A program made the translations under genes and the position numbers. 8,478 nucleotides of DNA, from the NCBI GenBank assembly GCA_025934475.1, contig JAICXZ010000090.1:1-8478 (forward strand), given 5' to 3'. Positions within the stretch are counted from its first letter, which is position 1, and every line of letters starts with the position of its first letter. Shown in pieces: positions 1 to 5,968 of the stretch. The stretch is from Mucilaginibacter sp. Lineage in GTDB: Bacteria > Bacteroidota > Bacteroidia > Sphingobacteriales > Sphingobacteriaceae. The notes under the pieces were generated by a model that saw only the letters and a program-made list of their open reading frames with translations, was not told the origin of the DNA and ran no database searches.

Positions 1-486
1 GCCAACCACTTTAGCTACTGGGATTCGCTGATCCTCTTCGTGGTAAATCAGCGGTTGTTTAAGAGGAAATTTCATGTAATGGCCAAGGAAGATACCGAGG
101 CGCCGCTATGGTTTGTGAAGTATGGTGGTGTGTTTACCGTAAAACGGGGCTCGCGCGATATGCTGAAATCACTTGATTACGCTGCAGGGCTGCTAAATGA
201 TCCGCAAAATATGGTATTGCTGTTCCCACAAGGTAAATTGCATGCTAATTTTGTTGAAAGGGTGAATTTCGAAAAGGGCGTCATGCGCGTTGTTGATGCG
301 GCGGGCGACAAGTGTCAAATCATTTTCGCGGCGACGTTTGTTCAATACTTGCAGCACAAGCGCCCCACAGCGACCATTTACCTGCAAACTGTCCCATCCG
401 GCCCCCTCACGTTTGAGCAGTTAGAAATTAGCTACCAAAAATTTTTTGACGATAGTAAAGCAAAGCAAACCGAAATAGTTTTATAA
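1..486 (+). CDS. PlsC-like lysophospholipid/glycerol acyltransferase, 5'-truncated; likely carotenoid-glycoside acyltransferase (CruD-like)
   Basis: The reading frame is open from base 1, so the N-terminus lies outside the window; the GTG at 40 is internal. The visible 161 residues carry the acyltransferase motifs in order. Motif I is NHFSYWD at residues 2-8 of the visible part (NHX4D, with the catalytic His-Asp pair). A motif II-like segment GVFTVKRGS follows, and motif III is FPQG, coded at 223-234. Motif III is usually FPEG, so glutamine replaces the usual glutamate. Family knowledge: these membrane-associated enzymes move an acyl chain from acyl-CoA or acyl-ACP to a hydroxyl group. The stop is 1 nt before the glycosyltransferase start, and a CruF-like gene follows. 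That context suggests the acceptor is the sugar of a glycosylated carotenoid, as for CruD in green sulfur bacteria, rather than lysophosphatidate. The family call is firm; the acceptor is inferred from neighbours. Confidence 0.85.
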   Translation, partial: ANHFSYWDSLILFVVNQRLFKRKFHVMAKEDTEAPLWFVKYGGVFTVKRGSRDMLKSLDYAAGLLNDPQNMVLLFPQGKLHANFVERVNFEKGVMRVVDAAGDKCQIIFAATFVQYLQHKRPTATIYLQTVPSGPLTFEQLEISYQKFFDDSKAKQTEIVL

Positions 487-487
487 A

Positions 488-1576
488 GTGATCTTCTTCA
501 TCTACGCCACCTTTATTTTCATCATAGTGCGCTTTGCGGTGACGCTTTTTAACTTTATTTCGGATCCTAAACTGAGGCGCGTAAGCAGGAATTATACCGA
601 TCTGGTCTCCATCCTTATTCCCGCCCGGAATGAAGAAGATAATATCCTGAACCTGCTGATCTCGATCCAACGACAGGATTACCAAAATTACGAAGTTATC
701 ATCCTCGACGACGATTCGTCCGATCGCACTTATGAGCTCTGCGAGAAATTTGCTGCGAAGTACCCTGAGTTTAGGGTGATCAAAGGAAAAGAGCTTACAG
801 GCAGCTGGCTCGGAAAAAACTATGCTTGTTATCAGTTGGCCCAACAGGCCAAAGGCGATTTCTTCCTGTTCGTGGATGCTGATGTGCAAGTGCGCAACGG
901 AGCGGTCAACAGTGCCGTGCACCGTATGTACTTCCGCAAACTGGCACTGCTGAGCCTGTTCACCAATCAGCAAATGGTGAGCTTTGGTGAGATGACGACT
1001 GTGCCGCTGATGCATTTTATCCTGCTCAATTTGCTGCCGTTAAGGCTGGTCTATCTGAGTAAAAACTCGACTGTGGCTGCAGCCAGCGGTCAGTTCATGC
1101 TATTTGACGCGGTCACGTACCGGAAGCACAACTGGCACCAGGTTACCAAAGAAAAAATTGTAGAGGATGTGGAAATTATGAAACGAGTCAAGTCGGCAGG
1201 ATTTTATGGCGAGAGCTTGTTGGCCAATAACATGGTGAGTTGCCGCATGTATCACAACTATACATCGGCTATCGACGGTTTTGGCAAGAATTTTTTGGCG
1301 GCGTTTAATTATAATATTTTCGCGTTCCTCATCTTCCTGATCCTGCTGGTAGGCGGCCCTATGATTGTACTGACTACGCTCAGCCTTAATCTGATCACGA
1401 TGATGATCGCCCTCATCATCCTTACCAGAACCATGATATCATTGCTGGCGGGGCAAAGTGCTATCCCCAACATTGTGCTGCACCCCATACAAATGTTCAA
1501 CATGCTATTCATCGCTTTTTCGGCAATTCAGCGATATTTGACCAAAACCACAGTATGGAAGGGCCGGAAGATATAA
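488..1576 (+). CDS. Membrane family-2 glycosyltransferase, probable carotenoid glycosyltransferase (CruC/CruG-like)
   Basis: This is a 362-residue GT2 enzyme that would move a sugar from a nucleotide-sugar donor to a lipid-soluble acceptor at the inner membrane. Residues 1-23 form a membrane anchor. The GT-A domain follows: VSILIPARNEE near 40-50, the nucleotide-binding DDD at 74-76, the metal-binding DAD at 130-132, and the probable catalytic ED pair at 226-227 (VEDVEIMKR). The TGSWLGKNYAC segment at 104-114 is typical of the subgroup found in carotenoid clusters. At least two hydrophobic spans occur at about 276-322, with further hydrophobic stretches near 172-190 and 330-346. The GTG at 488 is chosen as start because it lies 1 nt after the upstream stop and directly begins the anchor; no Shine-Dalgarno is seen. 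The 3' end overlaps the CruF-like gene by 22 nt, so the three genes are almost certainly co-transcribed. GT2 membership is secure; a carotenoid acceptor is inferred from context. Confidence 0.88.
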   Translation: MIFFIYATFIFIIVRFAVTLFNFISDPKLRRVSRNYTDLVSILIPARNEEDNILNLLISIQRQDYQNYEVIILDDDSSDRTYELCEKFAAKYPEFRVIKGKELTGSWLGKNYACYQLAQQAKGDFFLFVDADVQVRNGAVNSAVHRMYFRKLALLSLFTNQQMVSFGEMTTVPLMHFILLNLLPLRLVYLSKNSTVAAASGQFMLFDAVTYRKHNWHQVTKEKIVEDVEIMKRVKSAGFYGESLLANNMVSCRMYHNYTSAIDGFGKNFLAAFNYNIFAFLIFLILLVGGPMIVLTTLSLNLITMMIALIILTRTMISLLAGQSAIPNIVLHPIQMFNMLFIAFSAIQRYLTKTTVWKGRKI

Positions 1577-2208
1577 GTTCCTCAACACAGCGCGAAGCCA
1601 TCAGGCTGATTGTTATATTTCATTTGATTGGTCTTCTTGGACTATCGATACCGCTTTCAAGGCCCTGGTTCCTGGATTTTGTTCCATGGCATTTATTTAT
1701 CATGTTTATGCTGGTGGCCTTTAATCACCGGATTTTCAATGTCAAATTCATTGCCTTTTTTTTGCTGATTTTTATAGGTGGAATTTGGATCGAGTACACC
1801 GGCGTCCACAAGCATTGGCCATTCGGTGATTACCTGTACGGACGGACCCTGGGGCGAATGAAAGATGGTGTGCCACCAATTATCGGCGTCAACTGGTTTT
1901 TGCTGATATACTGCACCGGCGTAGCGATGAGGAGAACCAGATTGCAGCATGGCGTCTTGCGTGTAGCGATGGGGGCGATGCTACTTGTGTTGCTCGATTT
2001 GTTGATCGAACCCATCGCCATCAGACTCGATTATTGGCATTGGGCTTTTAACCACATTCCGCTGAGCAATTATATCAGCTGGTTTGTGATAAGTGCCATT
2101 ATGCTCAGCATATTTGAAGCTTTCAGGTTTGAGAAGCAGAACAAAGTATCACAAGTCTTTTTGTTAGTTCAATTCGTTTTCTTCGCCATTTTACACTTCA
2201 CTACCTAA
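1555..2208 (+). CDS. cruF: CruF-type carotenoid 1,2-hydratase (DUF422 membrane protein)
   Basis: This is a 217-residue polytopic membrane protein of the carotenoid biosynthesis family that includes CruF. Characterised members add water across the terminal C-1,2 double bond of a psi-end carotenoid, making the tertiary hydroxyl. Family-like blocks are: GGIWIEYTG (75-83, with E80), HWPFGDY (87-93), GVPPIIGVNW (105-114), a buried D148 followed by IEP (151-153), YWHW (160-163) and PLSNYISW (169-176). Hydrophobic spans lie near 17-37, 44-57, 64-79, 109-123, 137-152, 172-188 and 200-214. The ATG at 1555 gives a 22-nt overlap with the glycosyltransferase; it is the first start and leaves a short polar N-terminus, but a later start cannot be excluded. 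CruF supplies a hydroxyl that the neighbouring glycosyltransferase and acyltransferase could then decorate. No clear terminator follows. Members can differ in exact end-group chemistry, so the substrate remains open. Confidence 0.82.
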   Translation: MEGPEDISSSTQREAIRLIVIFHLIGLLGLSIPLSRPWFLDFVPWHLFIMFMLVAFNHRIFNVKFIAFFLLIFIGGIWIEYTGVHKHWPFGDYLYGRTLGRMKDGVPPIIGVNWFLLIYCTGVAMRRTRLQHGVLRVAMGAMLLVLLDLLIEPIAIRLDYWHWAFNHIPLSNYISWFVISAIMLSIFEAFRFEKQNKVSQVFLLVQFVFFAILHFTT

Positions 2209-2250
2209 AATCGGTGTGATTATAAAATAATCGGGGTAACCAAAAATAGT

Positions 2251-2258
2251 TAACTTTG
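2251..2258 (+). promoter_or_regulatory. Bacteroidota -7 promoter box for ispH
   Basis: TAACTTTG matches the Bacteroidota -7 consensus TAnnTTTG exactly. It ends 7 nt before the ispH ATG, so transcription should begin within a few bases of the start codon and the mRNA would be leaderless or nearly so. No good TTG -33 element lies at the usual 17-23 nt spacing. The box also suggests that ispH can be transcribed independently of the carotenoid cassette upstream. Confidence 0.5.
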
Positions 2259-2265
2259 TACCGTT

Positions 2266-3117
2266 ATGGGCGAGTATAATTTACAGGTAACCATTGACCA
2301 GGATTCAGGCTTTTGCTTTGGCGTAGTTTATGCCATTGATATGGCCGAAGAAATACTGGAAAAAGACGGCTACCTCTATTGCCTTGGCGACATTGTTCAT
2401 AATGACGAAGAGGTTGAACGCCTAAAGGCCAAAGGCCTGCGTATCATAGGCCATGATCAACTGAAGGAACTCCATAACGAAAAAGTGCTCATCCGTGCCC
2501 ACGGCGAAGCACCCGAGACCTACAAGCTTGCTCTGGAAAATAATATCACCCTTATTGATGCTTCCTGCCCGGTAGTGCTGAAGTTGCAGAATCGTATCAA
2601 GACCTCCTACGACGAGAACGAAAAGATTTTGATCTTCGGTAAACATGGTCATGCTGAGGTAATAGGTCTGCAGGGACAAACCAACAACAATGCGTTGGTT
2701 TTCCAGGATATTGCCGAGCTCGATAACGTAGAGCTGCCAGGAAAATTCACGCTCTACAGCCAAACGACCAAAAGCACCGAGAAATTCTACAGCATCAAAA
2801 ACGAGCTGCTTTCGCGCGGCTATGAAGTAAAGGCAAACGATACCATTTGCCGCCAGGTATCCAACCGCGATAAAGATCTGCCGGCATTCGTAGCCAAGTT
2901 TGATAAGGTAGTGTTTGTATCGGGACGTAAATCATCCAACGGGAAGGTGCTATTTGAAGTCTGCAAAAAACATAATCCTGATACATACTTTATTTCCTCA
3001 CCCGAGGAACTCGAAAGATCCATGTTCTCGCCCGGCGACAAGGTCGGCATAGCTGGCGCTACGTCAACTCCGATGTGGCTGATGGAGCAGGTAAAGACAG
3101 AGTTGGAGAAATTTTAA
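2266..3117 (+). CDS. ispH: 4-hydroxy-3-methylbut-2-enyl diphosphate reductase
   Basis: IspH (LytB) is the last enzyme of the MEP pathway. It reductively removes the hydroxyl of HMBPP to give IPP and DMAPP in the cytoplasm, using a [4Fe-4S] cluster. The 283-residue protein has the three cluster cysteines at C17 (GFCFGV), C101 (DASCPVV) and C195 (DTICRQVSNR). It also has the substrate-pocket histidines in IVHND (H45) and RAHG (H79), the HGHAEV motif with H129 and the proton-relay E131, and KSSNGKV (222-228) for diphosphate binding. Length and motif order are normal for the short Bacteroidota form. The ATG at 2266 is the only start that fits between the promoter-like box and the C17 motif. Its product feeds quinones, undecaprenyl phosphate and the carotenoids implied by the genes upstream. 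The gene is separated from cruF by 57 nt. Confidence 0.96.
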   Translation: MGEYNLQVTIDQDSGFCFGVVYAIDMAEEILEKDGYLYCLGDIVHNDEEVERLKAKGLRIIGHDQLKELHNEKVLIRAHGEAPETYKLALENNITLIDASCPVVLKLQNRIKTSYDENEKILIFGKHGHAEVIGLQGQTNNNALVFQDIAELDNVELPGKFTLYSQTTKSTEKFYSIKNELLSRGYEVKANDTICRQVSNRDKDLPAFVAKFDKVVFVSGRKSSNGKVLFEVCKKHNPDTYFISSPEELERSMFSPGDKVGIAGATSTPMWLMEQVKTELEKF

Positions 3118-3166
3118 GTCAAATACCGAAATCAGTTTACATTTCATCTGCTTGTAATTAATTGTC

Positions 3167-3193
3167 CCCTTAGGAGACTAGGGCGTAATTTTT
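3167..3193 (+). terminator. Possible intrinsic terminator of ispH
   Basis: CCC (3167-3169) plus TAG (3171-3173) can pair with CTAGGG (3178-3183), leaving T3170 bulged and a GAGA tetraloop of GNRA type. A run ATTTTT at 3188-3193 begins 4 nt after the stem. The stem is only 6 bp and interrupted, so this is tentative. It sits immediately upstream of the hemH -7 box, so termination of ispH and initiation of hemH would share the same few tens of bases. Confidence 0.35.
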
Positions 3194-3195
3194 CT

Positions 3196-3203
3196 TATTT
3201 TTG
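3196..3203 (+). promoter_or_regulatory. Bacteroidota -7 promoter box for hemH
   Basis: TATTTTTG matches TAnnTTTG exactly and ends 9 nt before the hemH ATG at 3213. The last three bases of the box are the in-frame TTG at 3201, which a gene finder could take as an earlier start; it would lie upstream of the transcription start and is therefore unlikely. The nearest upstream TTG (3162-3164) is 31 nt away, too far for a standard -33 element. The mRNA should have a leader of only a few bases. Confidence 0.5.
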
Positions 3204-3212
3204 CCGCTCATT

Positions 3213-4232
3213 ATGAGCAAAAAAGGAGTTTTATTGATTAACCTGGGCACACCTGATAGCCCTTCGACCGCCGATGTGCGCAAATACCTGCGCGAATTCC
3301 TGATGGACCCGTTGGTGATCGATATCAATCCAATTTCGCGTAACCTGCTTGTTAAAGGTATTATCGTGCCTACCCGTGGACCGAAGTCCGCGAAACTTTA
3401 CCAGGCTATTTGGGATGAAAAGACGGGATCTCCGTTGCTGCATTACAGTTTGCTCCAACAAAAGTTATTGCAGGAAAAGCTTGGCGATGAATATGTGGTG
3501 GAATTGGCTATGCGCTACCAAAGCCCATCGATTGATTCAGCTTTGCAAAGATTGAAAGAGGCATTGATTTATGATATTGTGGTGATTCCGCTCTTTCCGC
3601 AATATGCTTCGGCAAGTACTGGCTCTGTATATGACAAGGTGATGGAGCTTGTAAAGGGCTGGATGACTAAGCCGAGCATCAGATTTATCAACTCCTTTCA
3701 CGACGATAAGCTGATGATCGAAACCTTTGCCGATAATGCCCGCAAATACAACCCCGAGACCTATGATCATATTCTGTTCAGTTTTCACGGATTGCCGCAA
3801 AGACAACTCGTAAAATCTGATCATACCCACAAAACCTGTCTGCAATCCGGTGATTGCTGCCAGAAGCTTACGGATGCTAACCGGTATTGCTATTCGGCCC
3901 AATCACATGATACGGCCAGGCTCATTGCTGCCGAGTTGGGGATACCAAAGGAGAAATATATTGTCTGTTTCCAATCCCGCTTAGGTAACGACCCTTGGGT
4001 GCCGCCATATACGATTGATATTATTCATCAAATGGCAAAAGAAGGAAAGAAACGCCTGCTGGTGCTCTGCCCTGCTTTTGTAGCCGACTGCCTTGAAACC
4101 ATTTATGAGGTGCCTATCGAGTATGGCACCGAGTTTAAAAACCTGGGTGGTGAAGAGGTGCAATTAGTAGAAAGTCTGAACGACTCCCCAAAATTCATTG
4201 CGGCGTTGGCTAAAATGGTTCTGACGAACTAA
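3213..4232 (+). CDS. hemH: Ferrochelatase
   Basis: HemH inserts Fe2+ into the porphyrin macrocycle, the last step of protoheme synthesis, at or near the inner membrane. From the ATG at 3213 the protein has 339 residues, normal for a bacterial enzyme. Family signatures are the N-terminal GVLLINLGTPDSP (5-17), IPLFPQYASASTGS (125-138), SFHGLP with the metal-handling His at H192, FQSRLGNDPW (253-262), and ADCLET with the catalytic Glu at E295. A cysteine-rich segment lies between them: C209, C215, C216 and C226 (C-X5-CC-X9-C). Some bacterial ferrochelatases hold a [2Fe-2S] cluster with internal rather than C-terminal ligands, and this segment could do the same; that is inference. The TTG at 3201 would add MPLI but is part of the promoter box, so ATG 3213 is preferred. 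No strong GC-rich terminator follows. Confidence 0.96.
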   Translation: MSKKGVLLINLGTPDSPSTADVRKYLREFLMDPLVIDINPISRNLLVKGIIVPTRGPKSAKLYQAIWDEKTGSPLLHYSLLQQKLLQEKLGDEYVVELAMRYQSPSIDSALQRLKEALIYDIVVIPLFPQYASASTGSVYDKVMELVKGWMTKPSIRFINSFHDDKLMIETFADNARKYNPETYDHILFSFHGLPQRQLVKSDHTHKTCLQSGDCCQKLTDANRYCYSAQSHDTARLIAAELGIPKEKYIVCFQSRLGNDPWVPPYTIDIIHQMAKEGKKRLLVLCPAFVADCLETIYEVPIEYGTEFKNLGGEEVQLVESLNDSPKFIAALAKMVLTN

Positions 4233-4263
4233 ATATCCCTTAACTTTTTTTAACACATTTTCC

Positions 4264-4294
4264 TTGCATGTCATTTTATTCATTATTTACTTTG
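4264..4294 (+). promoter_or_regulatory. Probable promoter of the radical SAM gene
   Basis: A TTG at 4264-4266 and TTACTTTG at 4287-4294 are separated by 20 nt, within the usual -33 to -7 spacing of Bacteroidota promoters. The -7 box differs from TAnnTTTG at one position. The predicted transcript start, around 4299-4302, leaves a leader of about 25 nt before the ATG at 4325. This is the best two-part promoter in the window. Confidence 0.5.
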
Positions 4295-4313
4295 TATTTC
4301 AAAGTACTTTTTT
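4288..4313 (+). promoter_or_regulatory. Inverted repeat and T-run over the promoter start: operator or weak terminator
   Basis: TACTTTG (4288-4294) and CAAAGTA (4300-4306) are a perfect 7-bp inverted repeat with a 5-nt loop. The right arm also forms a perfect 10-bp palindrome, AAAGTACTTT (4301-4310), and six T residues follow at 4308-4313. Two readings are possible: an operator, since the repeat covers the -7 box and start site of the radical SAM promoter, or an AT-rich hairpin plus T-run that ends hemH transcription. The sequence alone does not choose between them. Confidence 0.45.
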
Positions 4314-4324
4314 AATATTGAGAT

Positions 4325-5743
4325 ATGAAAGTAAAAATGATCCTGCCCGCGCTAACGGAAGCGGAGAATCCCTACTGGCGCCCTATTAAATATTCACTGT
4401 TCCCGCCGTTGGGTCTGGCAACTCTGGCGGCTTATTTGTCAGCTGATGACGAGATCGATTTGCAAGACCAGCATGTCGAGACGCTTAACACCGATGACCA
4501 TCCACATTTGGTGATTATACAGGTGTACATCACCAATGCTTATCGTGCTTATGCGTTGGCGGATCATTATCGGGCCAAAGGCTCATACGTGATCCTCGGC
4601 GGACTGCATGTTACATCACTGCCGTTTGAAGCCGCGCCTCATGCGGATACCATCTTTACGGGGCCGGGTGAGGATACTTTCCCCAAATTCTTGGAAGATT
4701 TCAAAGCAGGGCGTCCTCAAAAAGTCTATCGTTCGGGTATACGGACATTGGTTCAAGTGCCGCCTATTCGTCGCGATTTAATCAAACGCCATCTTTATCT
4801 CGTTCCCAACTCGATCGTAGTGACGCGCGGATGCCCGCATCATTGCAGCTTTTGTTATAAGGATGCTTTTTTTGAGGGCGGCAAGACGTTTTATACACAG
4901 GAGGTTGACGATGCACTTGCGGAAATAGATCGTCTGCCTGGTCGTCATTTGTATTTTCTGGACGATCACCTGCTGGGCAATGCCCGTTTCGGCGAAGCAT
5001 TGTTTGAAGGAATGAAAGGCATGAACCGCGTTTTCCAGGGAGCAGCGACAGTAGACTCCATTTTGCGGGGAAACCTGATCGAAAAGGCTGCAGAAGCAGG
5101 TTTGAGAAGCTTGTTTGTAGGTTTTGAGACTTTTTCGCCTGAAAATTTAAAACAGAGCAACAAAAAGCAAAATTTAGAAAAGGATTACACCAGTGCGGTC
5201 AAACGGCTGCATTCGTTGGGGATCATGATCAATGGCAGCTTTGTATTCGGGTTGGACGATGACGATAAGGACGTATTCAAACGCACCGTCGATTGGGGGG
5301 TGAAAAATTCTATTACTACATCAACCTATCACGTTCTGACACCTTATCCCGGAACGGAATTATTTCGACAGATGGAAGAGCAGGGGAGGATGCTGCACCG
5401 CAATTGGGATAAATACGACACCCGGACGGTTGTATACCAAACAAAAGGCATGACTGCGGACGAACTGGAGGCGGGTTATTGGTGGGCTTACAAAGAGTTT
5501 TATAAATGGAGCAATATTTTTGAGGCTAGTCTCGGCCATGATTTGTTCACCCACAAGCTAAAACACTTTTTCTACGCCGGCGGCTGGAAGAAGTTTGAGC
5601 CCGTCTGGAATTTCCTGATCAAAACCAAAAATCTGAATAATACACTGCCATTACTTGAGGGCGTTTTAAGCAAAGTAAGAGGAATACATAAAAAAGAAGA
5701 ATCGCGCGGCGGGGCGCTTTCTGATTCCACGTTATCGATATGA
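4325..5743 (+). CDS. B12-binding-domain-like radical SAM protein of unknown substrate
   Basis: This 472-residue protein has the BchE/methyltransferase-like layout. Residues 1-135 form a Rossmann-type domain resembling cobalamin-binding domains. The radical SAM core follows, with C170, C174 and C177 in RGCPHHCSFC (CX3CX2C), which bind the [4Fe-4S] cluster that cleaves S-adenosylmethionine. Later core elements are LYFLDDHLLGN (209-219), FVGFETFSPENL (264-275) and GSFVFGLDDDD (304-314). The tail (about 340-472) contains YPGTELF, the NWDKYDTR stretch and an aromatic YWWAYKEFY segment. In the N-terminal domain the GGLHVTSLP and GPGEDTFP turns are conserved, but the cobalamin DxHxxG motif is imperfect: DQHVET has T53 in place of glycine. 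Binding of B12 is therefore uncertain. It has its own probable promoter, and neighbours do not reveal the substrate. Relatives methylate or rearrange lipids, tetrapyrroles or natural products. The family call is firm, the function unknown. Confidence 0.9.
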   Translation: MKVKMILPALTEAENPYWRPIKYSLFPPLGLATLAAYLSADDEIDLQDQHVETLNTDDHPHLVIIQVYITNAYRAYALADHYRAKGSYVILGGLHVTSLPFEAAPHADTIFTGPGEDTFPKFLEDFKAGRPQKVYRSGIRTLVQVPPIRRDLIKRHLYLVPNSIVVTRGCPHHCSFCYKDAFFEGGKTFYTQEVDDALAEIDRLPGRHLYFLDDHLLGNARFGEALFEGMKGMNRVFQGAATVDSILRGNLIEKAAEAGLRSLFVGFETFSPENLKQSNKKQNLEKDYTSAVKRLHSLGIMINGSFVFGLDDDDKDVFKRTVDWGVKNSITTSTYHVLTPYPGTELFRQMEEQGRMLHRNWDKYDTRTVVYQTKGMTADELEAGYWWAYKEFYKWSNIFEASLGHDLFTHKLKHFFYAGGWKKFEPVWNFLIKTKNLNNTLPLLEGVLSKVRGIHKKEESRGGALSDSTLSI

Positions 5744-5810
5744 GTGATGTAACGACATCATATCAAGCCTCTGCACACACACCTCCGCCCCTAATGTTAT
5801 ACATCACTCA
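5741..5810. repeat. 11-bp perfect inverted repeat starting at the radical SAM stop codon
   Basis: TGAGTGATGTA (5741-5751) and TACATCACTCA (5800-5810) are exact reverse complements with 48 nt between them. The left arm includes the TGA stop codon. In RNA the arms could close a long stem enclosing a C-rich single-stranded loop; in DNA they could be two binding sites. No T-run follows the right arm, so a standard terminator is not supported. Confidence 0.6.
5745..5760. repeat. Short hairpin TGATGT-AACG-ACATCA
   Basis: A perfect 6-bp inverted repeat with a 4-nt loop lies directly after the radical SAM stop codon. Its left arm is shared with the longer repeat at 5741-5810, so the two foldings exclude each other in RNA. 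No T-run follows. Confidence 0.5.
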
Positions 5811-5877
5811 CACATAAAATAGTTTCTCAAGGCCCTGAAACACTACATCATTACCTCTCATAAGTACCTGGCGGCTT

Positions 5878-5913
5878 ATTGTAACATACTTCTTTAATGT
5901 AGTATGTTAAAAT
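5878..5913. repeat. Strong AT-rich hairpin/palindrome
   Basis: TAACATACT (5882-5890) pairs perfectly with AGTATGTTA (5901-5909) around a 10-nt loop. Beyond one G-A mismatch (5881/5910), three more pairs form (5878-5880 with 5911-5913), giving 12 of 13 pairs. It is the longest near-perfect hairpin found in the window. There is no immediate T-run on the + strand, so an operator or RNA-processing/stability element is at least as likely as a terminator. Confidence 0.6.
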
Positions 5914-5968
5914 TGTATTTCATGTTGGTAATAAATTGAAAAACAAAACATTACGATTGTTTGTATTC

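Noticed and set aside
40..42. GTG as the start of the first gene
   Set aside because: The frame is open upstream to base 1 and the catalytic NHX4D motif lies before this codon, so the true start is outside the window.
428..1015. 195-residue open frame on the - strand opposite the glycosyltransferase
   Set aside because: It lies opposite a confident GT2 gene with catalytic motifs, has no recognisable domain and has no promoter-like box; it is a shadow frame.
2209..2234. Direct repeat AATCGG 20 nt apart between cruF and ispH
   Set aside because: Six bases is too short, there are only two copies and nothing else supports function.
2236..2254. Small palindromes GGTAACC and GTTAAC before ispH
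   Set aside because: Each is 6-7 nt, common by chance; no paired or extended operator structure was found.
2422..2763. 113-residue open frame on the - strand opposite ispH
   Set aside because: It is a shadow of the well-conserved ispH frame, with no domain or start signal.
3537..3902. 121-residue open frame on the - strand opposite hemH
   Set aside because: It is antisense to conserved ferrochelatase sequence and shows no protein features of its own.
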